From NCBI RefSeq assembly GCF_016126015.1, contig NZ_JAEFDB010000013.1, positions 1-64,000 of the forward strand: a stretch of DNA of 64,000 bases, given 5' to 3'. Shown here piece after piece: positions 37,409 to 45,941 of the stretch. The stretch's first letter is position 1. Every line of letters begins with the position of its first letter. A program made the translations under genes and the position numbers. The DNA is from Capnocytophaga periodontitidis (GTDB lineage Bacteria > Bacteroidota > Bacteroidia > Flavobacteriales > Flavobacteriaceae). The notes beneath the pieces were generated by a model, which had not been told where the DNA came from, did no database searches, and worked only from the letters and a program-made list of their open reading frames with translations.

Positions 37409-38344
37409 ATGAAATATGAATTAAATGAAAAAATAAAAGCTTTTTCTCTACTAAAAAAATATGCTGATAGACTTACAGAAGTTACTTATGATGAAATTGT
37501 TAATTTATTGCGTAATGGAATTAAACAAATTCCTTTTACAATAACCAAACTACATAAAGGACATTTTATAGATAGAGCAAGAAAAAATGAGAATAATAAA
37601 TTGTACAAACATATTGATGAACTCAGCTATATAAAAGATACTTATGTTATACAAAATAAACTCACCAAATATGGAAGAGTTAACTTACCTCATCAAGTTA
37701 TGTTTTATGGAGCCTTGGAAACCCCTTATATTGATAAACCAAGGGCAACAGCTATAGCTGAAACTTCAGATCTTTTTAGAAATGTTCAACAAAATCAGTT
37801 TGGAGAAGAGTACTACACAGTAAGTAGATGGAGAATAAAAGAAGAGTTAGAAGGTGTAGAAATTGTATTTTCTGATGATGCTTTAAAGAACAGTAAATAC
37901 ATAAGAAAATCTTATGAAAAACAAAAGCAGTATCTTGAAGGACAAGAATTAACAAAACAAGAAAAAGACTTCTATCTTGAATTTTTAAGATTCATAAGTA
38001 ATCAATTTTCTAAGAGGGTGAATAATTATGAAGAGTATAAGATTAGTGTAGCTTATGCAAATATAGCATTATCAAAACGTTATAATAACTTCATTGTTTA
38101 CCCAAGTGTACAAACTGAATATTGGGGTGAGAATATAGCCTTAAAGCCAGAAATTGTTGATAAATATTTAGAACCAGTTATTTGTTCTACACATATTCTA
38201 TACAAAGATACTAATGGTGCACTTATAGACAATGATAGATATAGAGCTCAAAACATTGATTTCTCAAAAGATTTAGAATGGATAAGAGATGACTCTATTC
38301 CTCAAAGAATAAAAAATAGCTATATCATTGACTTTAAAAATTAA
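37409..38344 (+). CDS. RES-domain protein (possible NAD+-acting toxin or effector)
   Basis: A 311-residue protein. I start it at MKYELNEKIKAF, preceded by GGGAAAGT; the longer frame adds 28 residues that look like noise. The RES signature appears in order: an Arg in HFIDRAR (about 56-58), GRVNLPHQVMFYGALE (about 89-104), an invariant-type Glu in ATAIAETS (Glu 118) and the Ser region FIVYPSVQTEYWGENIALKP (Ser about 233). RES proteins such as MbcT and ParT consume NAD+ or ADP-ribosylate targets, usually with an Xre-type antitoxin. None is seen here; instead a membrane protein gene starts 4 nt downstream. Base composition is strongly AT-rich, unlike lepA, which suggests transfer. The RES call rests on motifs only. 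Confidence 0.72.
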   Translation: MKYELNEKIKAFSLLKKYADRLTEVTYDEIVNLLRNGIKQIPFTITKLHKGHFIDRARKNENNKLYKHIDELSYIKDTYVIQNKLTKYGRVNLPHQVMFYGALETPYIDKPRATAIAETSDLFRNVQQNQFGEEYYTVSRWRIKEELEGVEIVFSDDALKNSKYIRKSYEKQKQYLEGQELTKQEKDFYLEFLRFISNQFSKRVNNYEEYKISVAYANIALSKRYNNFIVYPSVQTEYWGENIALKPEIVDKYLEPVICSTHILYKDTNGALIDNDRYRAQNIDFSKDLEWIRDDSIPQRIKNSYIIDFKN

Positions 38345-38348
38345 TATT

Positions 38349-39140
38349 ATGGATAATGATAAAATAAAAAACACTTATCAAAAAGCAAAAATTCATTTTG
38401 GATATATTATAGCTATTTTAGTTGCCATAATTATTTTTCTAATAGCTAACAACTTTGGAAATAATACAGAATTGGTAGGGTATGTATCATTTGCAGCAAC
38501 AATAGCTTCTATATTTTTAGCTGTAATATCAATAATATATGCTTTCTATTCTAATAGTCAATTATCCCAAACTTTAGGGAAATTAGATAATTCTTCTCAG
38601 AGTTTAGAGAAGACAGCCCATAGTTTAGATAGCTCTTCTCAAAAAGTAGGTGATATTTCAGAGCAATTATCTTCTGAGATACAAAAACTAACAGAAACTA
38701 TCAATTCTATACCAAAAAGTATAGAAAGTATGGGAGAAAAAGTTGATAAAATAACTTTATTATTTCAAGAAACGCCAAATCCTACAAAAAACTATGGTAA
38801 GGAAAATGTATCTGAAAAAATAAAACTTATGAACAATCTAGTTTATGGGGGATTACTTGCTTTATATATTGCGTTTTTATCACAAAAGCAAAAAAAAGAA
38901 TGGAAAAAGAAAATAGGGATCAGTTATATAGATGATAAGTATTGGTATTTTTATGGTTGTATAAGTATTTTTGGATCTTTAGGTTATTTAAAAGTTAATA
39001 AAGAAAATCTAAATAATAGTTTTAATATAACAAGTTTAGATGAAGAGATATGTAATGAAATAGAAGATAGAATTAAAAGTACGGATAACTCTGATGCAAA
39101 AAAGTTAATAAATGATATTAAAGATTATTTTAATAAATAA
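38349..39140 (+). CDS. Membrane protein with two transmembrane helices and a coiled coil
   Basis: A 263-residue protein of unknown family, started at MDNDKIKNTYQKAK just after the RES gene stop. Transmembrane helices lie at about 18-35 (YIIAILVAIIIFLIANNF) and 43-67 (SFAATIASIFLAVISIIYAF). A Ser/Gln/Glu-rich coiled coil follows at about 69-135 (SLEKTAHSLDSSSQKVGDI). A less hydrophobic segment lies near 160-178, and the acidic C-terminal part (LDEEICNEIEDRIK) is probably cytosolic. Tight coupling to the RES gene suggests an inhibitor, sensor or membrane tether for it (inference). Equally AT-rich. Confidence 0.75.
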   Translation: MDNDKIKNTYQKAKIHFGYIIAILVAIIIFLIANNFGNNTELVGYVSFAATIASIFLAVISIIYAFYSNSQLSQTLGKLDNSSQSLEKTAHSLDSSSQKVGDISEQLSSEIQKLTETINSIPKSIESMGEKVDKITLLFQETPNPTKNYGKENVSEKIKLMNNLVYGGLLALYIAFLSQKQKKEWKKKIGISYIDDKYWYFYGCISIFGSLGYLKVNKENLNNSFNITSLDEEICNEIEDRIKSTDNSDAKKLINDIKDYFNK

Positions 39141-39209
39141 AACATATCAAATTTTAATGCCTATTAGGGTATAATAAAGAAAAAATAAACCAATAATTAT
39201 CAAAAAGCT

Positions 39210-39989
39210 GTGAATTTATTTAAAAATTTATTTAGCAAAGGCAAGGAAGCAAATAAAAGTAATGATGCTATAGTGAACTCTATCCGAAAAAGTAAAGAAT
39301 TTAGAGAAGGAAAAAGATGTTTTCATTATGCTAATTTTGGTTTTTTCTATATCTGTGATGAAAAAGAGTCTGCCTATTATAAGGATATGAACTGTTTTGC
39401 CTTAGACAATGTTAATGCTGATTGGGAAGAAAGGGGATGTATTTACTATACCAAAGATACTGGTGAGGTGTTTTATAAATCATTTATGAAAGCTGATTAT
39501 AGGCTTGTAAAAATTGCTAATTCTTTAAATGAGTTATTTGGAGAAATTAATATCAATGAAATATTGGTAACAAGGGATGATGACGACTATTACTTGTGGG
39601 TAGAAGAAAATTTTCATTCGTATAATATTATTGAATACGTACCCAAATGTGTAGTTCCTAATATTGATTTACGGACTTATTTAAATGAAAAACATTCGTA
39701 TTTTCTTTCACATTATGAAGATTTTTCTAACAAAACATTTATTGAATACTTAATAAGAAAAGAAAAGCATATAGCTGATTTAGTACCTTCAAATTTTTAT
39801 TTTCGTCACGCTAAAGAAGAGAAAGTGATAGATTTAATTGCTGAAATCAATTCAAAATCTAAAAAATCACATTTTGAAATAATAGAATTTCTTCCCTCTT
39901 GTTTTTTAGGAATCATAGATATGAATGATCTTTCTAAAGAAGATGCAAATGAGTTAATAAGACTGGGGTTGATATTTCCGCCTAAATAG
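39210..39989 (+). CDS. Protein of unknown function in the RES island
   Basis: A 259-residue soluble protein that begins at GTG (MNLFKNLFSKGKEANKS); no earlier ATG fits. It is rich in aromatic and acidic residues. It has an internal similarity between IIEYVPKCVVPNIDL (about 140-155) and IIEFLPSCFLGIIDM (about 225-240), so two related domains are possible. No signal peptide and no family recognised. Like its neighbours it is AT-rich and on the plus strand, 69 nt after the membrane protein gene. Confidence 0.65.
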   Translation: MNLFKNLFSKGKEANKSNDAIVNSIRKSKEFREGKRCFHYANFGFFYICDEKESAYYKDMNCFALDNVNADWEERGCIYYTKDTGEVFYKSFMKADYRLVKIANSLNELFGEININEILVTRDDDDYYLWVEENFHSYNIIEYVPKCVVPNIDLRTYLNEKHSYFLSHYEDFSNKTFIEYLIRKEKHIADLVPSNFYFRHAKEEKVIDLIAEINSKSKKSHFEIIEFLPSCFLGIIDMNDLSKEDANELIRLGLIFPPK

Positions 39990-40024
39990 AAAATTCATAA
40001 AACTATATAAAGATTGTAAATCCT

Positions 40025-40387
40025 ATGCTCATCCTCATCGGAAATAACCTCTTTATCGAAGAGCTCCCAGTAGATTACAATGGGAAGTTATTAGATCTCA
40101 ACCCTTATATTGCACCGCTAAATATATTTTTTGATAAGTTAGAGGTAGAATGTGTTAGGGAGTGCTGCGGTATTCAGGCGTTTTCGTTTATGCCTGAGGA
40201 TATCCACAAGGCGCTTGTAGGACTATCTGCTGAAACTATTGTAACACAACTCAAATCAATGCAAACTGCCATTGAGGAACAATGGTGGTACAACGCCGTA
40301 GGCAGCACTATTCTAAACAATAATTTCGATAGAAAAGTATTTTTGCGACTATTAGCGCATATTATAAAAACCATTGAATCACAGTAA
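40025..40387 (+). CDS. Small protein, DUF6331-like
   Basis: A 120-residue soluble protein. IFFDKLEVECVRECCGIQAF followed by SFMPEDIHKAL resembles, from memory, DUF6331-type proteins with a conserved ECCGI segment. That assignment is tentative. Function unknown; an immunity-like or accessory role is possible given the setting. Its composition returns toward the chromosomal average. It ends at a strong terminator. Confidence 0.65.
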   Translation: MLILIGNNLFIEELPVDYNGKLLDLNPYIAPLNIFFDKLEVECVRECCGIQAFSFMPEDIHKALVGLSAETIVTQLKSMQTAIEEQWWYNAVGSTILNNNFDRKVFLRLLAHIIKTIESQ

Positions 40388-40420
40388 AAACACATTTATT
40401 TTGTAGAGTGTGTTTTTTTT
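40386..40420 (+). terminator. Intrinsic terminator at the end of the AT-rich island
   Basis: AAAAACACA (40386-40394) pairs with TGTGTTTTT (40409-40417), with a continuing T-run. The next gene's promoter overlaps its right edge. Confidence 0.8.
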
Positions 40421-40429
40421 TTACATTTG
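40400..40429 (+). promoter_or_regulatory. Candidate promoter of the TonB-type receptor gene
   Basis: TTTG (40400-40403), an 18-nt spacer and TACATTTG (40422-40429). The spacing is slightly short and the elements overlap the preceding terminator. Confidence 0.4.
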
Positions 40430-40458
40430 CACCATTATTCACCAACAACTATTGTACA

Positions 40459-42861
40459 ATGAAAAGATTGAGTTTCTTATTGTGCCTACTATGCACACTC
40501 ACAACCCTTTCTGCACAAACACAGTACACCGTAAAAGGTTTTGTGCATAACGCTTCACTCGAAGGCATTGCCAATGTAGCTATCAAAGTATTAGATGCCG
40601 ATACAAACTTTATTGTAAGTGAACCTATTACCGAAGCTAACGGACTCTTTAGCTTTACTTCTTCCCCTCGCAAATTGCGTATTTATATTGAAGGTACTAA
40701 CGACTATCTGTCGTATACAGGCGAACCTTTTCAGCTGAACAAGTCTATTGAAATGCTTGCTATCGAACTAAAAACATCAGTTGCTTTAGAAGAAGTAGTC
40801 ATTACAGCTCCCCAAAAGAAAGCTGCTGTATATATGGAACAGGGCAAGATTGTGTTTTCACCTAAAAACAGCCTAACACACGCCTCTGGAACAGCTCTCG
40901 ATGCACTAAAAAGCACTCCCAATGTAGTGGTAGATAGCAAAAATCACCTGAGCATTGGCGGAAAAAGCAATGTGTTGGTGCTCATCAATGGTAAACCTAC
41001 CTATATGCAACCCGATGATTTGGCGAGTTATCTGAAATCTATCCCAATGGCGCAAATCAAAAAAACGGAATTATTGCTCAACCCTCCTGCCGAGTACGAG
41101 GCTCAAGGGGGAGCAGGTGCGGTGAACATTGTATTAGATAAAAAAACGGTGGAAGGTACGTTCTTCTCATTGAACAATGGACTGTCGTATTGGTGGAATC
41201 TACGCCAAAATACGGAACTCCAACTGCAACACAGCGTAAAAAAAGGCATATTGCGTTTGGGCTACAATCATCAGTTAGGACATTACGCAATGGATTACGG
41301 CAGCGAGCGCCTACAAAATGGCTTGCGTTATGAAAGTCCCACCGATGATACCGAAAAACGCAAAACTATTGCAGGACATATTGGCTATGACTATTTGCCT
41401 GATGAACAACATACTTTAGGCGTGCAACTCTCTGCCAACACCTTATTTGGCAAAGGAACGACCAGCACAACCACTCGCTTTTTCAATGCTGCTAATGTAT
41501 TGGAAAAAACATTATCGGGCTACAACGATTACTTTATGCAAAAAGCGAACCGCTACAGTGCCAATGCTTATTATACTTTTGCTCCTTCCGATAACGAACG
41601 TTACCAGTTAGATATAGATTACGCTTTTTTCGATGGTGGTTCAGGGAATTGGCAACCTAATACTTACCGTTCGCCTGCGGGCAATGTGCTTTCTCACGAG
41701 TTATATCTTTCCGAAAACGACCGCAAAATACATATCTTTGCTACTTCTTTTCGTTCAGAATTACCGCTATGGGGAGGCAGCCTTACAACAGGAGCTAAGT
41801 ACTCACAAGTGTTTTCGGACAATAGCTTTCAGTTTTACAGACACTTGGCTACCCATAACATTATAGATGTAAACCGCTCTAATGCATTCGACTTCAAAGA
41901 GCGTATCTTTGCCGTTTATGCTCAATATCACTACCCTCTTACCGACCGTTTGTCTGCTGAGGTAGGTATACGTAACGAAACTACTTTTTCTAACGGACTT
42001 TTATTGCCTATTGAAGGTAGTGGAAATAGCCAACGAGAGCATAAAAAACACTATACTAACTTCTTCCCTACCCTGAGTTTGCAATACCAATACAATGATG
42101 ACCTACAGCTATTTGCAGGCTATAGCACTCGCATCAACCGACCTGAATACCAAAATCTCAACCCGTTTGAATACCTTTTAGACGAATTGTCGTATTGGAA
42201 AGGAAATCCGTTTTTAGCTCCTGAAAAAATACAAAAAGCTACCCTTTCAGCTTCGTATAAAAAAACTTCTTTCACAATGACTTACAGCTACTCTACCGAC
42301 TTTTTTAGCAGTATCAGTGAGCCTTTTCAAAGCAACAAAATCATTTCAATTCCTAAAAATATAGGCAGTCAGCACCATCTGCTCTTTTCACTCTATCAAG
42401 AATTGAATTGGGGCAACGGCTGCCAAACGACCCTTACCCCTAATCTCAGTTATATAGAGAACAAAGGCACTGTATTGGAAGGTAGCGAGTTACACCTCAA
42501 TCGTTGGCAGTACAGCCTAACAATGCAAAATTACTTTCGTTTGCCTTGGCAACTCAAAGGTGAACTCACAGCGGTTTACAATTCGCGCAGATTAGCAGGC
42601 ATCAACGAGATAGCCAAATCTTCGGGAGGTATAGACCTTGGGTTACAGCGCATTTTCTTAAACAATCGCCTTACAGCCACCCTTAGTTTTACCGATATTT
42701 TCCACACCCAGCGCTGGGATAGCGAGAGTCATTTGCCTAACTTAGACCTTTATGCTTATGGCAATAGCGAAAGCCGGCAAGTCAAACTAAACCTCACTTA
42801 TCAATTTGGAAAAGCCAAAAAAGTCCATACAAACGAACTTGAAGAAGTAGAGCGATTATAA
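40459..42861 (+). CDS. TonB-dependent receptor-like outer-membrane beta-barrel protein
   Basis: An 800-residue protein, started at MKRLSFLLCLLCTLTTLSAQ (signal peptide). The longer frame crosses the terminator. Residues about 22-105 form a carboxypeptidase-regulatory-like domain (YTVKGFVHNASLEGIANVAI). A plug domain follows (about 120-220, KKTELLLNPPAEYEAQGGAG). Then comes an outer-membrane barrel of the OMP_b-brl_3 type, with FAGYSTRINRPEYQNLNPFE. The substrate is unknown, and no partner lipoprotein is adjacent. Confidence 0.9.
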   Translation: MKRLSFLLCLLCTLTTLSAQTQYTVKGFVHNASLEGIANVAIKVLDADTNFIVSEPITEANGLFSFTSSPRKLRIYIEGTNDYLSYTGEPFQLNKSIEMLAIELKTSVALEEVVITAPQKKAAVYMEQGKIVFSPKNSLTHASGTALDALKSTPNVVVDSKNHLSIGGKSNVLVLINGKPTYMQPDDLASYLKSIPMAQIKKTELLLNPPAEYEAQGGAGAVNIVLDKKTVEGTFFSLNNGLSYWWNLRQNTELQLQHSVKKGILRLGYNHQLGHYAMDYGSERLQNGLRYESPTDDTEKRKTIAGHIGYDYLPDEQHTLGVQLSANTLFGKGTTSTTTRFFNAANVLEKTLSGYNDYFMQKANRYSANAYYTFAPSDNERYQLDIDYAFFDGGSGNWQPNTYRSPAGNVLSHELYLSENDRKIHIFATSFRSELPLWGGSLTTGAKYSQVFSDNSFQFYRHLATHNIIDVNRSNAFDFKERIFAVYAQYHYPLTDRLSAEVGIRNETTFSNGLLLPIEGSGNSQREHKKHYTNFFPTLSLQYQYNDDLQLFAGYSTRINRPEYQNLNPFEYLLDELSYWKGNPFLAPEKIQKATLSASYKKTSFTMTYSYSTDFFSSISEPFQSNKIISIPKNIGSQHHLLFSLYQELNWGNGCQTTLTPNLSYIENKGTVLEGSELHLNRWQYSLTMQNYFRLPWQLKGELTAVYNSRRLAGINEIAKSSGGIDLGLQRIFLNNRLTATLSFTDIFHTQRWDSESHLPNLDLYAYGNSESRQVKLNLTYQFGKAKKVHTNELEEVERL

Positions 42862-42970
42862 TTTTTTGGTGTTTTATTTCGGTATAATGGTAAAAAGATA
42901 TATCTTTGCGGTTGAAATCATCCCTTGAAAAATAAATTATCAGTATATTTCAAGCAAATAAGATAAACCG

Positions 42971-45439
42971 ATGAAAAGAACACTTTTTACCATCATTGCC
43001 CTATTGCTCACGGGCTACATTTTTGCACAGACCGATACTTCGGGTAGAAGTCTTTACCGTGCAACTCCTGAAAAGAAAACTGCCTTGAAGCACACCAAGT
43101 TAAAGGTAAGTTTCAACTTCAACAACCAAACCCTCAGCGGAGAAGAATGGCTCACCGCTGCCCCTTATTTTTATGCTACCGATAGCCTTATACTCGATGC
43201 CAAGGCTATGCTCATTCACAAGGTAGCCTTAGACCAGAATGGCAAACAACGTGGGCTTTCTTACAGCTATAAAAACAATTTGCTAAAAATAAAACTCAAC
43301 AAAACCTACCAGAAAGACGAAGTCTATACCATCTATATTCGCTACACTGCTCAGCCTGAGAAAATAACTGAAAAAGGAGGAGAAGCAATTACCGATGCCA
43401 AAGGGCTCTACTTTATCAACCCTAAAGGAGAAGCCGATAAGCCTATGCGCCAAGTGTGGACACAAGGTGAAACCGAAGGCTCTTCTTGTTGGTTCCCCAC
43501 TATCGACAAACCTAACCAAAAAACAACCCAAGAAATTGAAATCACTGTACCCGAGAGCTTTGTTACTCTTTCTAATGGTCTGCTAAAAAGCAGTGACAAG
43601 AAAGGCAATATGCGCACCGACTATTGGGTGATGGATAAACCTCATGCTCCTTATCTCTTCTTTATGGGAGCAGGAGAATTTGCCGTGGTAAAAGATACCC
43701 CTTGGCGTGGTACAGTGCCTATTGAATATTATGTAGAAAAGGAATACGAACCCGTTGCTAAACAGATATTTGGCAATACAAGCGAGATGATTACTTTCTT
43801 CTCCGAACGTTTTGGCTACGATTTCCCTTGGTCTAAATATGCCCAAATGGTAGTACGCGAATTTGTGAGTGGTGCAATGGAAAACACTACAGCTGTAAGC
43901 CACGCCGAGAGCGCTTATCAAACTGCAGGTGCTTTAGCCGACCAAAATTATTGGGAGCCTATCATCGCTCACGAGTTGGCACACCACTGGTTTGGCGATT
44001 TGGTAACTACCGAAAGCTGGTCAAACCTCACTGTAAACGAGTCGTTTGCTAACTACAGCGAGTACTTGTGGTTGATGCACAAATACGGCAAAGATGCTGC
44101 CGAATACCACTTGAGCAACAACACCCTCCAATACCAACACCGCCCTAACGATTTTGTAAAAGATTTAGTGCGTTTTGGTTACGACTCCCGCGAAGATATG
44201 TTTGATTTAGTTTCCTACAACAAAGGGGGAGCTATCTTGCATATGTTGCGCAATTATTTGGGCGATGCAGCTTTCTTTGCAGGACTTACCGATTATCTCA
44301 AAACCAATGAATACGGTACTGGCGAAGCTCACCAATTGCGCCTTTCATTAGAAAAAGTGAGTGGTAAAGACCTCAACTGGTTCTTCAACCAATGGTATTT
44401 CGGCAATGGTAACCCTACTGTAAATATAGAAAAGGACTTCAAAAGAGGTAAACTCACCCTAAAAGTGATACAAACACAAAGTGAAGACCTCTTGTTCCAA
44501 TTCCCATTGGATATAGATTTGTACATCAACAATCGCGTGATGAGACACACCGTTTGGATAGATGCTCGCAAAGAAAACGTTTTCACCTTCCCAATGAGAA
44601 AAATGCCTACCCTCATAGATATCAACCCTGAAGGAGTGATATTGATGAATGAACAATACCAAAAATCGTGGGCTGAATATTTGTTCCAAATACAACGTGC
44701 TAAATCACTTAAAAGCAGATTACAAGCGGTAAGTGCTCCTACCGAATCTGAAGGTAAAGATATTCTAATTGCAGCTCTCAAAGATCCTTTCTTCCAAATA
44801 CGCGTACAAGCCTTGCAAAAACTCGCTAACTACGATCTCAACGCCAAAGAAATGGCTATGGTAGAAAAAATTGCCTCTTCCGATCCTCAAAACTTAGCTA
44901 AATCGGCAGCAATGTGGGTATTAGCAACCTCTAAGGACAAAAATAAATATACTCCTATATTCGAGAAAAACTTTGAATCTCCTTCAGGGGCTATTAGAAA
45001 TGCAGCTATCAATGGGATAGCTCGTACTGATCCCGCACGTGCTAAGAGTATTCTTGAAAAAGGAAACATCAAAGATTTCGATACCGATCAATTAGCGGGA
45101 TTATCAGGCGTTATTGTCGATAACCAAATGGAGCAATATCTCCCCGCAATACTTCCTTATTTTGTATACTATCCTTTCTTTGAAAAAGACACTCCCGACA
45201 CAGCTGCCAACTTTAAAAAAGGCTATGAATGGGCAATGCATTTAGATAATACCTCACACGTAGAATTATTAACTAAATCACTCAAAGAAATCGCTAAAGA
45301 TATGGAAAATCCTGCAGCTAAAGAAATGCTAAAAAGCGTATTAGATGAAGGTATTACTATCAAACGCGGCTTAAACCAAACTGAATCTGTAAAAAAACAA
45401 ATTAAAATGTTAGAAGAGATTAAAGGTATGTTCAAATAA
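42971..45439 (+). CDS. M1-family zinc aminopeptidase
   Basis: An 822-residue protein with a signal peptide (about 1-19, GYIFAQ). The exopeptidase motif is SGAMENTTA. The zinc site is HELAHHWFGDLVTTESWSNL followed by TVNESFANYSEYLW. The C-terminal helical region is HEAT-like. It removes N-terminal amino acids from peptides, probably in the periplasm, which fits the peptide-using lifestyle of such bacteria. A TATCTTTG -7 box lies at 42901-42908. Confidence 0.95.
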   Translation: MKRTLFTIIALLLTGYIFAQTDTSGRSLYRATPEKKTALKHTKLKVSFNFNNQTLSGEEWLTAAPYFYATDSLILDAKAMLIHKVALDQNGKQRGLSYSYKNNLLKIKLNKTYQKDEVYTIYIRYTAQPEKITEKGGEAITDAKGLYFINPKGEADKPMRQVWTQGETEGSSCWFPTIDKPNQKTTQEIEITVPESFVTLSNGLLKSSDKKGNMRTDYWVMDKPHAPYLFFMGAGEFAVVKDTPWRGTVPIEYYVEKEYEPVAKQIFGNTSEMITFFSERFGYDFPWSKYAQMVVREFVSGAMENTTAVSHAESAYQTAGALADQNYWEPIIAHELAHHWFGDLVTTESWSNLTVNESFANYSEYLWLMHKYGKDAAEYHLSNNTLQYQHRPNDFVKDLVRFGYDSREDMFDLVSYNKGGAILHMLRNYLGDAAFFAGLTDYLKTNEYGTGEAHQLRLSLEKVSGKDLNWFFNQWYFGNGNPTVNIEKDFKRGKLTLKVIQTQSEDLLFQFPLDIDLYINNRVMRHTVWIDARKENVFTFPMRKMPTLIDINPEGVILMNEQYQKSWAEYLFQIQRAKSLKSRLQAVSAPTESEGKDILIAALKDPFFQIRVQALQKLANYDLNAKEMAMVEKIASSDPQNLAKSAAMWVLATSKDKNKYTPIFEKNFESPSGAIRNAAINGIARTDPARAKSILEKGNIKDFDTDQLAGLSGVIVDNQMEQYLPAILPYFVYYPFFEKDTPDTAANFKKGYEWAMHLDNTSHVELLTKSLKEIAKDMENPAAKEMLKSVLDEGITIKRGLNQTESVKKQIKMLEEIKGMFK

Positions 45440-45587
45440 TGATTAAATAATTGTTACATACTTTTGCCAAAGTCGACTCATTTAAAGATGCTATTATATC
45501 AAAATTAGATATAAAACTTCTTTTGTTAGTAGAAATAAATGAGGTAGAAATTTGGTCGTAGAATCCTTTTATTTACCAGTTCTAATT

Positions 45588-45654
45588 GAGTAATCCATAT
45601 ATTTTTTGATTTTTAGCACAATATCATATAAAATATTTGGATTACTCATTTTTT
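45588..45654 (+). terminator. Long-stem terminator after the M1 aminopeptidase gene
   Basis: GAGTAATCCATATATTTT (from 45588) pairs with AAAATATTTGGATTACTC (45630-45647) with one mismatch, followed by ATTTTTTA. It lies about 150 nt downstream of the stop. Confidence 0.75.
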
Positions 45655-45887
45655 ATAAGTTTAAATTACTTCCCTATATTTTAGTACTTTTTTCAAAGGT
45701 CATTCTTCGTTATTGGTCATTCACCTTTGTCATTAATTTTGCGTTTTCTTCAGTAAAAAACATCTAAAACTAACAATCTTTCAAAAAATATCCTTACAGT
45801 GGGTTCTATTTTGATATTCTCTTAAAAATCAAGAATGTTACAAAAAAAATATTAAAAGGTTAATCTTTGTTAATATTTAAACTTCCT

Positions 45888-45919
45888 CTTGTTCATTACG
45901 AAAGATATTGATACTTTTG
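45888..45919 (+). promoter_or_regulatory. Promoter of susC-susD
   Basis: CTTG (45888-45891), a 20-nt spacer and TACTTTTG (45912-45919), 22 nt before the susC start. Confidence 0.55.
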
Positions 45920-45941
45920 AGCCGTTAAAACAAATAAAAGT

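Larger units (their letters stand above)
45440..45941. other. Intergenic region with terminator and susC promoter, no gene
   Basis: A 502-bp stretch without a convincing gene. It contains a lone half-copy of the TTGCCAAAG hairpin (45464-45472), a long-stem terminator, A/T-rich sequence and the susC promoter. Confidence 0.8.

Noticed and set aside
45463-45480. Another TTTTGCCAAAG terminator hairpin after the M1 gene
   Set aside because: Only one arm is present; the real terminator appears to be the long stem at 45588-45654.
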